From Microthrixaceae bacterium (GTDB lineage: Bacteria; Actinomycetota; Acidimicrobiia; Acidimicrobiales; Acidimicrobilacustridaceae): 17,235 bases of DNA. The notes below the pieces were generated by a model. It saw nothing but the letters and a program-made list of their open reading frames with translations, was not told where the DNA came from and searched no databases. Each line of letters opens with the position of its first letter. The stretch's first letter is position 1. The stretch is taken from the NCBI GenBank assembly GCA_947455015.1, contig CANGMY010000012.1, positions 1 through 17,235 of the forward strand. Reading direction: 5' to 3'. The translations under genes were made by a program, and so were the position numbers. Positions 6,826-14,242 of this stretch are shown here, piece by piece.

Positions 6826-7809
6826 TTAGATCTGAGGCAACAACCCGATGTTCGTCCGGGCCCGTTCCAATACGGGTCCGGCGATCGATCGTGCCTTGTC
6901 GGCTCCGCTCGCAAGAATTGCCGCAGTTCCAGTCGGATCGGCGGCGAGTTCGGCAAAGCGTTCTTGAATGGGCCGAAGCGTTTCGACCACTGCTTCAGCA
7001 ACTGCAGTTTTCAGATCGCCATAGCGCGTGAAGGAATCGGCCAGAGATTCCGGAGCGTTGCCGGTACATGCGCTGAGAATGGACAAGAGGTTCGAGACGC
7101 CAGGCTTTTCTGAGGGATCAAACCGAACGTCAGTATCAGTGTCGGTGACTGCACGTTTGATCTTCTTTGCAACCGCGTCGAGATCTTCAAGGACCAGGAT
7201 TGTGCCCTGCGGCGAATCCTCCGACTTCGACATCTTCTTTGTCGGATGCTGGAGGTCCATGACTCGAGCGCCGATTTTGGGGATAGCCGCTTCCGGCACA
7301 ACGAACGTGTCGCCGTATCGGCTGTTGAAGCGAATCGCGAGATCGCGTGACAGCTCGAGATGCTGGCGCTGATCATCGCCAACCGGTACTCGATCGGTGT
7401 CGTACAGAAGGATGTCTGCAGCCATGAGCGCCGGGTAGGTGAAGAGTCCGGCGGAGACGAACTCCGCTTGATCGCTTTTGTCTTTGAACTGTGTCATCCG
7501 ACGAAGTTCGCCAAACGAAGCGGTGCACTCCATGAGCCAAGAAAGTTCGGCATGTTCCCGGACATGGCTCTGTACAAAGAGTGTGGAACGGGCGGGGTCG
7601 ATGCCAATGGCCAGAAGGAGTTGGGCCAGTTCGAGGGTCCGGGTTCTGAGCTCAGCGGGGTCCTGCGGGACCGTGAGGGCATGCAGATCGACCACGCAGA
7701 AGATGGTGTCGGCCTCGTCCTGATCGGCGACCCAGTGGCGCAGTGCCCCTAGAAGGTTGCCGAGCTGAACCGGACCGGTGGGCTTGATGCCCGAGAAGAC
7801 ACGCGTCAT
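6826..7809 (-). CDS. trpS: Tryptophanyl-tRNA synthetase
   Basis: TrpRS is a class Ic synthetase that activates tryptophan and charges tRNA-Trp. The 327-residue length is normal. The N-terminus FSGIKPTGPVQLGNLLGA (5-22) contains the HIGH-equivalent, here QLGN; other TrpRS enzymes have HLGN or TIGN, so this is ordinary variation. ADILLYDTDRVPVGDDQRQH (131-150) is the Trp-pocket and dimer region. KKMSKSEDSPQGTI (191-204) carries the KMSKS loop. The stop lies 23 bases beyond the stop of the convergent gene. The start ATG 7809 faces scpA. There is no Shine-Dalgarno, but TAGCAT ends 8 nt upstream, so a leaderless transcript is likely. Confidence 0.96.
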   Translation of the reverse strand: MTRVFSGIKPTGPVQLGNLLGALRHWVADQDEADTIFCVVDLHALTVPQDPAELRTRTLELAQLLLAIGIDPARSTLFVQSHVREHAELSWLMECTASFGELRRMTQFKDKSDQAEFVSAGLFTYPALMAADILLYDTDRVPVGDDQRQHLELSRDLAIRFNSRYGDTFVVPEAAIPKIGARVMDLQHPTKKMSKSEDSPQGTILVLEDLDAVAKKIKRAVTDTDTDVRFDPSEKPGVSNLLSILSACTGNAPESLADSFTRYGDLKTAVAEAVVETLRPIQERFAELAADPTGTAAILASGADKARSIAGPVLERARTNIGLLPQI

Positions 7810-7817
7810 GGGCGCCG

Positions 7818-7823
7818 ATGCTA
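7818..7823 (-). promoter_or_regulatory. Candidate leaderless -10 box for trpS
   Basis: On the minus strand TAGCAT (TANNNT) is followed by 8 nt and then the trpS ATG. The same hexamer-to-start distance is seen at ispH and at the DUF512 gene. Confidence 0.45.
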
Positions 7824-7879
7824 GAGGTCCCGGCGAAGGTTTCGGGAACGGAATGCACTTTGACCCCTTCGGACCCCTC

Positions 7880-7885
7880 TATCGT
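7880..7885 (+). promoter_or_regulatory. Candidate leaderless -10 box for scpA
   Basis: TATCGT is followed by 6 nt and then GTG 7892, the start that best matches ScpA family N-termini. A TTGACC (7860-7865) lies upstream, but the spacer is only 14 nt, shorter than usual. Confidence 0.4.
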
Positions 7886-7891
7886 GAGCCC

Positions 7892-8671
7892 GTGCCATAC
7901 GAGGTCCAGACATCGGTCTTTGAGGGTCCCTTCGACCTCCTGCTTCACCTGATCCTTCGGGAGCAGGTGGATCTTTACGAAATCTCGCTCGCTCGGATCG
8001 TCGACGCGTATTTGGTCGAGATCGAGAAAATGGAACACGTCGATCTCGAGATCACGACTGAGTTTCTGCTGATTGCGGCCACGCTGGTGGAACTCAAGTG
8101 CAAGCGTTTACTGCCAGATGACACCGACTTCGATCTCGACGACGAGTTCTCGTTGTGGGAAGAGCGAGATCTCCTCATTGCACGTTTGCTCGACTGCAAA
8201 ACATTCAAAGACGCTGCGCATGTTCTCTCTGACCTTTTCGACAACGCCGCGATGTGTGTACCCCGACGTGCCGGTCTCGATGAGCGCTATCTCGAATTAG
8301 CCCCAGACCTTCTCGAAGGTGTCGACATCGATGATGTACGCGCGGCCTATATCCGTGCCATGACGCCGAAGCCGGTCCCGGTCGTGAGCGTCGAGCACAT
8401 TCACAGCGTTCGAGTAAGCGTCGGAGAAGCAGTCGAGGAACTCGTCGACGAGCTTCCGCGTTTCGGTCGCGTCTCGTTCCGCCGTCTTACCGAGACCTTG
8501 GTGGAACGACTCGAGATCGTTGTTCGCTTTTTGGCTGTCCTCGAATTGTTTAAGCAGGGATTCATCGAACTCGACCAGCCGGCGGCATTCGGTGATATCG
8601 AAATCATTTGGGTCGGTTCACCGGCCATTGGTGTGGCGGACCTCGCCGACATCGATAACTACGACGGCTAA
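7892..8671 (+). CDS. scpA: Segregation and condensation protein A
   Basis: ScpA is the kleisin subunit of the bacterial SMC-ScpAB condensin, bridging SMC heads during chromosome segregation. From GTG 7892 the product is 259 residues and begins PYEVQTSVFEGPFDLLLHLI, the hallmark kleisin N-terminus that contacts the SMC neck. It continues with IDAYLVEIEKMEHVDLEITTEFLLIAATLVELKCKRLLP as DAYL, LEITTEFLLIAATL and KCKRLLP blocks. The C-terminal winged helix holds RFLAVLELFKQGFIELDQ. An upstream ATG at 7853 in frame would add 13 residues (MHFDPFGPLYREP) unlike the family; ATG 7808 would run into the trpS start. I prefer GTG 7892 because it agrees with ScpA N-termini and has a TATCGT box 6 nt upstream. 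It heads the cluster ending at plsC and is followed after 8 bases by scpB. Confidence 0.92.
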   Translation: MPYEVQTSVFEGPFDLLLHLILREQVDLYEISLARIVDAYLVEIEKMEHVDLEITTEFLLIAATLVELKCKRLLPDDTDFDLDDEFSLWEERDLLIARLLDCKTFKDAAHVLSDLFDNAAMCVPRRAGLDERYLELAPDLLEGVDIDDVRAAYIRAMTPKPVPVVSVEHIHSVRVSVGEAVEELVDELPRFGRVSFRRLTETLVERLEIVVRFLAVLELFKQGFIELDQPAAFGDIEIIWVGSPAIGVADLADIDNYDG

Positions 8672-8679
8672 GGGTTGTT

Positions 8680-9342
8680 ATGTCTGCCGATATCAAACGC
8701 GCACTCGAAGCGATCATCATGGTTGCTGATACGCCCGTTCCAACCGACATGCTGGCGCAGCTGACTGGCTTACCTGCAGATCGTGTCGATGCGATCCTTG
8801 TCGAGCTTGGCTCTGAATATGCACGGGACGAACGTGGCTTTCAGCTCGTTCGCGTCGCTGGTGGTTGGCGTTATCAGAGCCACCCCGATCAAGCTCCGTA
8901 CATCGAACAGTTCGTACTCGAAGGGCAGTCGGCAAAGCTTTCGGCTGCAGCCCTCGAAACTCTTGCGATCGTTGCCTACAAGCAACCGATCAGCCGCGCT
9001 CAGATCGCGTCTATTCGCGGCGTCGGTGTCGACAGCGTGGTTCGCACTCTCGAACAGCGCGGTTACATCGGTGAAGTTGCACGCGATCCAGGGCCCGGCC
9101 AAGCGGTGATGTTTGGAACAACGCCTGAATTCTTGATGAAGATGGGTCTCGATTCACTTTCACAGTTGCCATCGATTGCCGATTTCGTTCCAGGTGCCGA
9201 TGTTGTTGAAGCACTCGAAATCGGTCTTCGTGTGGAGTCTGCAACCGAAGACATCGTGGTCGTCGAAGAAGACGCAAACGGAACGACTGATGGTGTCCGA
9301 CCTTCGTTGGGCGATCTGCTCGACGGCGATGGCCCGGTGTGA
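8680..9342 (+). CDS. scpB: Segregation and condensation protein B
   Basis: ScpB forms dimers that bind the central part of ScpA in the SMC complex. The 220-residue product has two winged-helix domains. The family signature LSAAALETLAIVAYKQPISR (88-107) is complete, followed by IASIRGVGVDSVVRTLEQRGYIGE. The C-terminal tail after about residue 185 is acidic, as often seen in actinobacterial ScpB. ATG 8680 has AAGGG 5 nt upstream. The stop TGA lies within a GTGA overlap with the rluB start, so rluB translation is probably coupled. Confidence 0.95.
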   Translation: MSADIKRALEAIIMVADTPVPTDMLAQLTGLPADRVDAILVELGSEYARDERGFQLVRVAGGWRYQSHPDQAPYIEQFVLEGQSAKLSAAALETLAIVAYKQPISRAQIASIRGVGVDSVVRTLEQRGYIGEVARDPGPGQAVMFGTTPEFLMKMGLDSLSQLPSIADFVPGADVVEALEIGLRVESATEDIVVVEEDANGTTDGVRPSLGDLLDGDGPV

Positions 9343-10088
9343 TCGACGAGGAGCGAACGGGGGAGCGCCTTCAGAAGGTTCTCGCTCGAATCGGTATCGG
9401 TAGTCGCAGGGTTTGCGAGGATCTCATCGCCGACGGTCGCGTCACGGTGAACGGCGAAATCGCCGAACTGGGTCGTCGAGTTGACGCCGATACAGACGAA
9501 GTCGCGGTGAATGGCGTGATCATCGGCGTCAAACCGGGGCTCGTTCATCTGCTGCTCAACAAGCCGACGGGTGTTGTTACAACTGCAGACGACCCACAGG
9601 GACGTCCGACAGTGCTTCAACTCGTTCCCGAAGAACCACGGGTTTTTCCAGTTGGACGGCTTGATATGGAAACTGAGGGCCTCCTTCTTCTCACGAATGA
9701 CGGGGATCTCGCTCATCGTTTGACGCATCCTTCCTTCGGCGTGGAAAAGGAATACGTCGCCCACGTTGAAGGAGAGCCGACGCGAGGCGAACTTCGGATG
9801 CTTCGTGAGGGGGTCATGCTCGAAGACGGAGTCACAGCGCCGGCCAAGGCGGCGCTGTTGGGTCCGGGGATTCTCAGGCTCACGATTCATGAGGGGCGGA
9901 ATCGTCAGATTCGACGCATGTGCGAGGCCGTTGATCACCCGGTCAAGCGTCTGATCCGAACTCGCATCGGCCCACTGGCCGATCGAAAGCTGAAGCCAGG
10001 GCAGTGGCGACCACTGACGGGTGAGGAACTTCGCTCACTTGAGCGTGCTGCGGTCGCTCGGCCGAATGAAACTCCTCCGGGTCGTTGA
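9339..10088 (+). CDS. rluB: 23S rRNA pseudouridine synthase RluB (RsuA/RluB family)
   Basis: Enzymes of this family isomerise uridine to pseudouridine; RluB acts on U2605 of 23S rRNA (E. coli numbering) and RsuA on U516 of 16S. The 249-residue product has an N-terminal S4 RNA-binding domain (about 8-62, RLQKVLARIGIGSRR). It is followed by LLLNKPTGVVTTADDP and the catalytic motif VGRLDMETEGLLLLTNDG (105-122), with D109 as the catalytic aspartate. KEYVAHVEG and the RNRQIRRM motif follow. The start is GTG 9339 overlapping the scpB stop. Position after scpAB is a common actinobacterial and firmicute arrangement and favours RluB over RsuA. Confidence 0.93.
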   Translation: MIDEERTGERLQKVLARIGIGSRRVCEDLIADGRVTVNGEIAELGRRVDADTDEVAVNGVIIGVKPGLVHLLLNKPTGVVTTADDPQGRPTVLQLVPEEPRVFPVGRLDMETEGLLLLTNDGDLAHRLTHPSFGVEKEYVAHVEGEPTRGELRMLREGVMLEDGVTAPAKAALLGPGILRLTIHEGRNRQIRRMCEAVDHPVKRLIRTRIGPLADRKLKPGQWRPLTGEELRSLERAAVARPNETPPGR

Positions 10089-10099
10089 CCTCACCGTTC

Positions 10100-10105
10100 T
10101 AGGAT
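10100..10105 (+). promoter_or_regulatory. TAGGAT: candidate leaderless -10 box or ribosome binding site for aroH
   Basis: TAGGAT ends 6 nt before GTG 10112. It fits TANNNT, but the embedded AGGA could equally serve as a weak Shine-Dalgarno with 7 nt spacing, so the sequence alone does not decide between an internal promoter and read-through from rluB. Confidence 0.35.
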
Positions 10106-10111
10106 CACTCC

Positions 10112-10480
10112 GTGACTTCTGTTGTTCGAGCGCTTCGTGGCGCCACCACTATTGATTCCGACACCGCCGATAACGTTCGCGTACGAACGATCGCGCTGCT
10201 CGAGCAGATGCTCGAGCGAAATGGAGTCGATCATGACGACATCATCAGTGTTCTGTTCACCGCGACTGATGACATCCACTCAATGTTCCCGGCGTCAGCC
10301 GCTCGCGACATCGGCTTCGGGGACATCCCGCTGATTTGCGCCCGCGAGCTCGACATCACTGGCGCGACGCCTCTCTGTATCCGCGTGCTGATGCATCTCA
10401 CGACGACCCATTCGCGTTCTGAGCTTCGCCATGTGTACCTCGAGGGTGCGAGCGGTCTACGCGACGATTTGCCGGAGTGA
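10112..10480 (+). CDS. aroH: Chorismate mutase, AroH type
   Basis: This enzyme rearranges chorismate to prephenate, the committed step to tyrosine and phenylalanine. The 122-residue product closely follows the Bacillus subtilis AroH trimeric fold rather than the all-helical AroQ type. VRALRGATTI (5-14), IISVLFTATDDIHSMFPASAAR (44-65), PLICARELDITG (73-84), CIRVLMHL (89-96) and RHVYLEGASGLRDDL (106-120) are visible. Residues matching the active site of B. subtilis AroH are R9 (Arg7), E79 (Glu78), R91 (Arg90) and Y109 (Tyr108). GTG 10112 starts 23 bases after rluB. The next gene, tyrA, takes its product, so the two form a functional pair. Confidence 0.95.
   Translation: MTSVVRALRGATTIDSDTADNVRVRTIALLEQMLERNGVDHDDIISVLFTATDDIHSMFPASAARDIGFGDIPLICARELDITGATPLCIRVLMHLTTTHSRSELRHVYLEGASGLRDDLPE
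10474..10477 (+). promoter_or_regulatory. Ribosome binding site deciding the tyrA start
   Basis: GGAG lies 8 nt before ATG 10486. It overlaps the end of aroH and would be destroyed as a functional site for GTG 10477, so ATG 10486 is the better start despite the GTGA overlap at 10477-10480. Confidence 0.65.
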
Positions 10481-10485
10481 TTTCT

Positions 10486-11583
10486 ATGGATCCGGAGACA
10501 GAACAACGCACCGCTCTCATTGTTGGAGTCGGGCTCATCGGGGGATCAGTTGGTCAGCGTCTCCGTGCTGCTGGTTGGCGCGTGCTCGGCCGCGACCGAT
10601 CAATCGCATGCCTTGAACGTGCGCTCGCCCTCGGAGCAATCGACTCGATCGCCCCTGACGGTTTCGTCAAAGGGATTGACCTCACCTTTGTTGCCACGCC
10701 GGTCGGAGCTATCGCTGACGAGGTTGCGCTCGCACTCCGTACTACCGATGGTCTTGTGACTGACGTTGGAAGCGTGAAGACGCCGTTGCTTTCGCTGATG
10801 GAAAACCCTCGGTTCATTGGCGGTCATCCAATGGCCGGGTCAGAGCAGGAAGGTGTCGATGGCTCACGGCCCGATCTCTTCGAAGGTCGCACCTGGGTAC
10901 TCACGCCTGTCGATACGAGCGACGACGAAACGCTCGCGTCGATCCGAAGCATCGTGTCCGGTTTCGGAGCCGAGGTCGTTTCGTTGCCTCCCGCTCAGCA
11001 CGATTCAATGGTGGCGATCGTCTCCCATGTCCCGCATCTCACGGCAGCAAGCCTCATGGGTCTTGCCGATGAGCGTTCGAGTGAACACCGAAGTCTCATG
11101 CGGTTAGCTGCCGGTGGATTTCGCGACATGACCCGCATCGCCGCGAGCCATCCAGGAATTTGGCCCGACATTTGCAATGAGAACAGAGACGCCATCGTTT
11201 CTGAGCTCGATCGACTCGTTGCCACACTTTCCTCGGTGCGTTCGATCGTTGCGGAAGGCGATCGCGATGCGCTCGTAGCAATTCTTGAGCGTGCTCGAAA
11301 CGCTCGGCTTGCGCTTCCTGCTCGATTTGCACGGGCCGAGGATCTCGCCGAACTTCGAATCCCGGTGGCCGATCAGAAGGGTGCACTAGCCGGAATCACC
11401 ATGATTGCAACAGAACTCGATGTCAGCATCGCCGACATCGAGATCGCCCACTCTGTTGAAGGAGACGAGGGCGTCGTCATTCTCCTCGTTGAGGCTGCGA
11501 ATGGTCAGCGATTGCGAGATGGTCTCACCGACCGCGGGTACAAAGCAGTCCTGCGTCCACTGGACGGATCAGAAGACCGCTAA
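10486..11583 (+). CDS. tyrA: Prephenate dehydrogenase with C-terminal ACT domain
   Basis: TyrA oxidatively decarboxylates prephenate to 4-hydroxyphenylpyruvate with NAD(P)+, leading to tyrosine. The 365-residue product has a Rossmann motif VGVGLIGGS (13-21), FVATPVGAI (68-76), TDVGSVK (92-98) and IGGHPMAGSEQEG (111-123) with the substrate-site histidine H114. HVPHLTAASL (181-190) and AAGGFRDMTRIAAS.P.IW (208-226) mark the helical dimerisation domain. From about 288 an ACT domain (RIPVADQKGALAGITMIA) suggests feedback control by an amino acid, probably tyrosine. ATG 10486 is preferred on the GGAG site; GTG 10477 adds three residues. The TAA stop overlaps the aroA ATG as TAATG. Confidence 0.95.
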   Translation: MDPETEQRTALIVGVGLIGGSVGQRLRAAGWRVLGRDRSIACLERALALGAIDSIAPDGFVKGIDLTFVATPVGAIADEVALALRTTDGLVTDVGSVKTPLLSLMENPRFIGGHPMAGSEQEGVDGSRPDLFEGRTWVLTPVDTSDDETLASIRSIVSGFGAEVVSLPPAQHDSMVAIVSHVPHLTAASLMGLADERSSEHRSLMRLAAGGFRDMTRIAASHPGIWPDICNENRDAIVSELDRLVATLSSVRSIVAEGDRDALVAILERARNARLALPARFARAEDLAELRIPVADQKGALAGITMIATELDVSIADIEIAHSVEGDEGVVILLVEAANGQRLRDGLTDRGYKAVLRPLDGSEDR

Positions 11584-12878
11584 TGGTCGACGCTCTTGCG
11601 ATCCTCCCATTTGACGGACCAATCGATGCCGTCGTCACTCCTCCTGGTTCGAAGAGCATTACGAACCGGGCACTTCTTGCTGCAGCGTTAGCCCCAGGGA
11701 AGAGCACGCTTCGTGGCGTCCTCTTTGCTGAGGACACCGAGGCAATGATCGATTGCATAGGTGATCTCGGTGCAACCGTCGAACGAACCGACGAACCGAC
11801 AACACTTTGTGTCACTGGTGTTGGTGGAAGCCTAAGTGTTGATTCCCTGAGATTTTTCGCCAGACAGTCCGGCACGACTGCCCGTTTCCTGGCGTCAGCA
11901 CTTGCGCTCGGACATGTTCCTCTGACGCTCGACGCCGATGACGCCATGCGCCAACGACCGATGAACGATGCGTTTCTCGCTCTTCAGCATCTAGGTGTCA
12001 AGGTCTCGTTTCAAGACTCCGAAGGCTGTCTCCCCGCGATCATCGAAGGTCCGGTGCAGGTCGTCGGAGAAACGCCGACGATTACGATCGACGCTTCGGT
12101 CTCGAGTCAGTTCACTTCCGGTCTCCTCCTCGCAGCACCATGCATGCCCGAAGGGCTACGAATCGAAATCAGCGGTGAGGTGGTCTCACGTCCGTATCTC
12201 GATATGACTGTTGAGGTGATGGCTTCGTTCGGTTCGGTGGTCGATCAACCAGACGAGCGCACGTTCATCGTTGCACCAGGTGGATATGTTGCGACTGACT
12301 TCGCAATCGAACCGGATGCTTCCGCCGCTTCCTATTTTTTTGCCGCCGCTGCGATCTGTGGAGGGACCGTTCGCATCGAGGGTCTTGGGACCGACTCGAT
12401 GCAAGGCGATGTCCATTTTGTTGACGTTCTTGCCGATATGGGCGCAATCGTTTCCGTCGACAGGAACTCGATCACAGTGACCGGTGCGCCGCTCCATGGC
12501 GTGACTTCCGATTTCAGTCAGATCTCCGACACGGCGCAGACAGCAGCCGCAGTAGCCGTTTTCGCCGACGGACCGACAACGATCACTGGCATCGGTTTTA
12601 TTCGTAAGAAGGAAACCGATCGAGTTGCTGCGGTCGTTACCGAACTCAGACGTATGGGCGTCGACGCAACTGAAGATGCAGATGGGTTCACTGTGTCACC
12701 AGGTTCAACGTCGCCGACAACCGTGGAGACCTATGACGACCATCGAATGGCGATGAGTATGGCGCTGATTGGATTTGCTCGTTCTGGCATCTCTATCGCT
12801 GATCCAAACTGCGTTCGAAAGACGTTTCCGACATACTTCACCGAGATGGAACGACTCCGCCCTGGGGGCAACAAGTGA
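11583..12878 (+). CDS. aroA: 3-phosphoshikimate 1-carboxyvinyltransferase (EPSP synthase)
   Basis: AroA joins phosphoenolpyruvate and shikimate 3-phosphate to give EPSP, the sixth step of the shikimate pathway. The 431-residue product has PPGSKSITNRALL (20-32), the phosphate-binding QSGTTARFL segment (matching the E. coli NAGTAMRPL loop, glycine kept) and SSQFTSGLLL. Further on it has EPDASAASYFFAAA, SDTAQTAAAVAVFADG with the catalytic aspartate, RKKETDRVAAV and YDDHRMAMSMAL. The position matching E. coli Pro101 is phenylalanine, which also occurs in actinobacterial enzymes. The ATG overlaps the tyrA stop, and its TGA overlaps the cmk GTG. Placement after tyrA and before cmk is widespread in Gram-positive genomes. 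A run of seven T at about 12334 codes YFF in frame and could be a slippage point. Confidence 0.96.
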   Translation: MVDALAILPFDGPIDAVVTPPGSKSITNRALLAAALAPGKSTLRGVLFAEDTEAMIDCIGDLGATVERTDEPTTLCVTGVGGSLSVDSLRFFARQSGTTARFLASALALGHVPLTLDADDAMRQRPMNDAFLALQHLGVKVSFQDSEGCLPAIIEGPVQVVGETPTITIDASVSSQFTSGLLLAAPCMPEGLRIEISGEVVSRPYLDMTVEVMASFGSVVDQPDERTFIVAPGGYVATDFAIEPDASAASYFFAAAAICGGTVRIEGLGTDSMQGDVHFVDVLADMGAIVSVDRNSITVTGAPLHGVTSDFSQISDTAQTAAAVAVFADGPTTITGIGFIRKKETDRVAAVVTELRRMGVDATEDADGFTVSPGSTSPTTVETYDDHRMAMSMALIGFARSGISIADPNCVRKTFPTYFTEMERLRPGGNK

Positions 12879-13522
12879 CTGAACAACCAATGGTGATTGC
12901 GATTGACGGACCGGCAGGTTCCGGAAAGTCAACCGTGGCGAAGGCAGTCGCAATCCGACTTGGCCTGGACTATCTCGACACCGGCGCGATGTATCGATCG
13001 GTGGCGTTCGCTGCGCTACGCGGCGGCGTCGATCCCGAGGATGCAGAGGTTGTCGGAAATCTCGCCCGAAACATGGAACTCGATGTAGACGCAAGCGGGA
13101 AGATCACCGTCGACGGTGTTGATGCGACAATAGAAATTCGGGGACCAGAAGTAACCCGTGCCGTCAGCATCGTCGCTGCCAATCCAGATGTGCGCACCGA
13201 AATGCGTGCGAGGCAGCGCCAGTGGGTCGCGAAACGGGGTGGAGGCGTAATGGAAGGTCGCGACATCGGGACCGTTGTCTTCCCCGATGCGCGTTTGAAG
13301 GTGTACCTCGATGCCAGTCCCGAGGTTCGTGCGGCTCGACGTTCCAAGGAGGTTTCGGACCTTTCCTACGAAACAGTTGCCACGGACCTCGCCCGTCGCG
13401 ACGCTCTCGATCAGAACCGCACCCATGATCCGCTGCGAACCGCCGAAGACGCTGTCGTGATCGATACGAGTGATTTGAGCGTTGATCAGATTGTTGACGC
13501 AATCATGGAGTCATTGTCGTGA
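12875..13522 (+). CDS. cmk: Cytidylate (CMP) kinase
   Basis: Cmk phosphorylates CMP and dCMP, recycling nucleotides from RNA and lipid metabolism. The 215-residue product starts with a P-loop IDGPAGSGKST (10-20), then YLDTGAMYRSVAFAAL. It has the NMP-binding insert, EGRDIGTVVFPDA and LDASPEVRAARR, and a LID region with RDALDQNRTHDPL. Family match is complete. GTG 12875 is preceded by GGGGG 6 nt upstream, which supports it over ATG 12890. It lies in GTGA overlaps with both aroA (upstream) and plsC (downstream). Confidence 0.96.
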   Translation: MTEQPMVIAIDGPAGSGKSTVAKAVAIRLGLDYLDTGAMYRSVAFAALRGGVDPEDAEVVGNLARNMELDVDASGKITVDGVDATIEIRGPEVTRAVSIVAANPDVRTEMRARQRQWVAKRGGGVMEGRDIGTVVFPDARLKVYLDASPEVRAARRSKEVSDLSYETVATDLARRDALDQNRTHDPLRTAEDAVVIDTSDLSVDQIVDAIMESLS

Positions 13523-14232
13523 GTCGGCGCGAGATTTACATCCCCGAAGGACACGACAACGGGGAAGTACTCACTCTCGCTCAAAAGGTGATGCACCACT
13601 CTGTTCGAATCATTCTCGAGATTGTGATTCGTCTCTATTTCCGTCTTGAAGTCCATGGAAGAGAAAACATCCCTAAACGTGGACCGTTCATCATCTCGCC
13701 GATTCATCGCTCTTACCTTGATACGCCAGTTATCGGCGCTGCTATCTGGCGCTTACTTCGGTATATGGGTGCAGAGAAGATGTGGACGAATCGACAACTT
13801 GGTTGGTTCCTCACTGCGATGGGCGGCTTCCCGGTTCAACGCGGCGCTGCAGACCGTGATGCTTTGAAAGCGGCGTTGACCGTCGTCGAGCGGGGAGAGC
13901 CTTTGGTGATGTTCCCTGAGGGAACTCGTCAATCCGGCCCCGTCGTCTGCGAAATGTTTGACGGTCCCGCTTACGTCTCATGCCGGACGGGTGCGCCGAT
14001 TATCCCGATTGGTCTTGGTGGAACCGAACGCGCCATGCCGAAAGGTAAGAAGTTCATTCGCCCAGTAAAGATGGTTGTCGTGATCGGCGAGCCAATCTCG
14101 CCGCCACCGAAGAAGGAAAGCGGTCGAGTCTCACGCAACGGAGTGCGCGAGATGACCGCTACTTTGAGCGAGAGACTCCAGGACCTCTTCGACGAAGCCC
14201 AACTTCGGGCGGGAGCACCGAACCAGCACTAA
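13519..14232 (+). CDS. plsC: 1-acyl-sn-glycerol-3-phosphate acyltransferase (PlsC family)
   Basis: PlsC-type enzymes acylate lysophosphatidic acid to phosphatidic acid at the inner face of the membrane. The 237-residue product has the HX4D catalytic motif HRSYLD (63-68), GGFPVQRG (102-109), the substrate phosphate motif FPEGTR (132-137) and PIIPIGLGG. A weakly hydrophobic N-terminal segment (about 24-42) may seat it on the membrane. GTG 13519 has GGAG 8 nt upstream and overlaps the cmk stop. It is the last gene of the + strand cluster, with only 10 bases before the stop of the convergent HD-domain gene. Acyl specificity cannot be read from sequence; other LPLAT members cannot be excluded. Confidence 0.92.
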   Translation: MSRREIYIPEGHDNGEVLTLAQKVMHHSVRIILEIVIRLYFRLEVHGRENIPKRGPFIISPIHRSYLDTPVIGAAIWRLLRYMGAEKMWTNRQLGWFLTAMGGFPVQRGAADRDALKAALTVVERGEPLVMFPEGTRQSGPVVCEMFDGPAYVSCRTGAPIIPIGLGGTERAMPKGKKFIRPVKMVVVIGEPISPPPKKESGRVSRNGVREMTATLSERLQDLFDEAQLRAGAPNQH

Positions 14233-14242
14233 TGCGCTGCAC

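Noticed and set aside
9063..9938. 291-residue minus-strand open frame across scpB and rluB
   Set aside because: It is antisense to two clear housekeeping genes and its composition is that of a mirrored coding strand.
10085..10105. TTGACC plus TAGGAT as a full sigma-70 promoter before aroH
   Set aside because: The gap between the two hexamers is only 9 nt, incompatible with a normal -35/-10 pair; only the TAGGAT box is kept as a weak candidate.
11870..11900. EPSP synthase of a glyphosate-insensitive class
   Set aside because: The conserved glycine in the QSGTTARFL loop is kept and phenylalanine after the arginine is usual in actinobacterial enzymes, so no unusual class is indicated.
12334..12341. 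T7 run in aroA as a programmed frameshift site
   Set aside because: The frame is intact on both sides and encodes the conserved SYFFAA segment; no downstream structure or alternative frame is evident.
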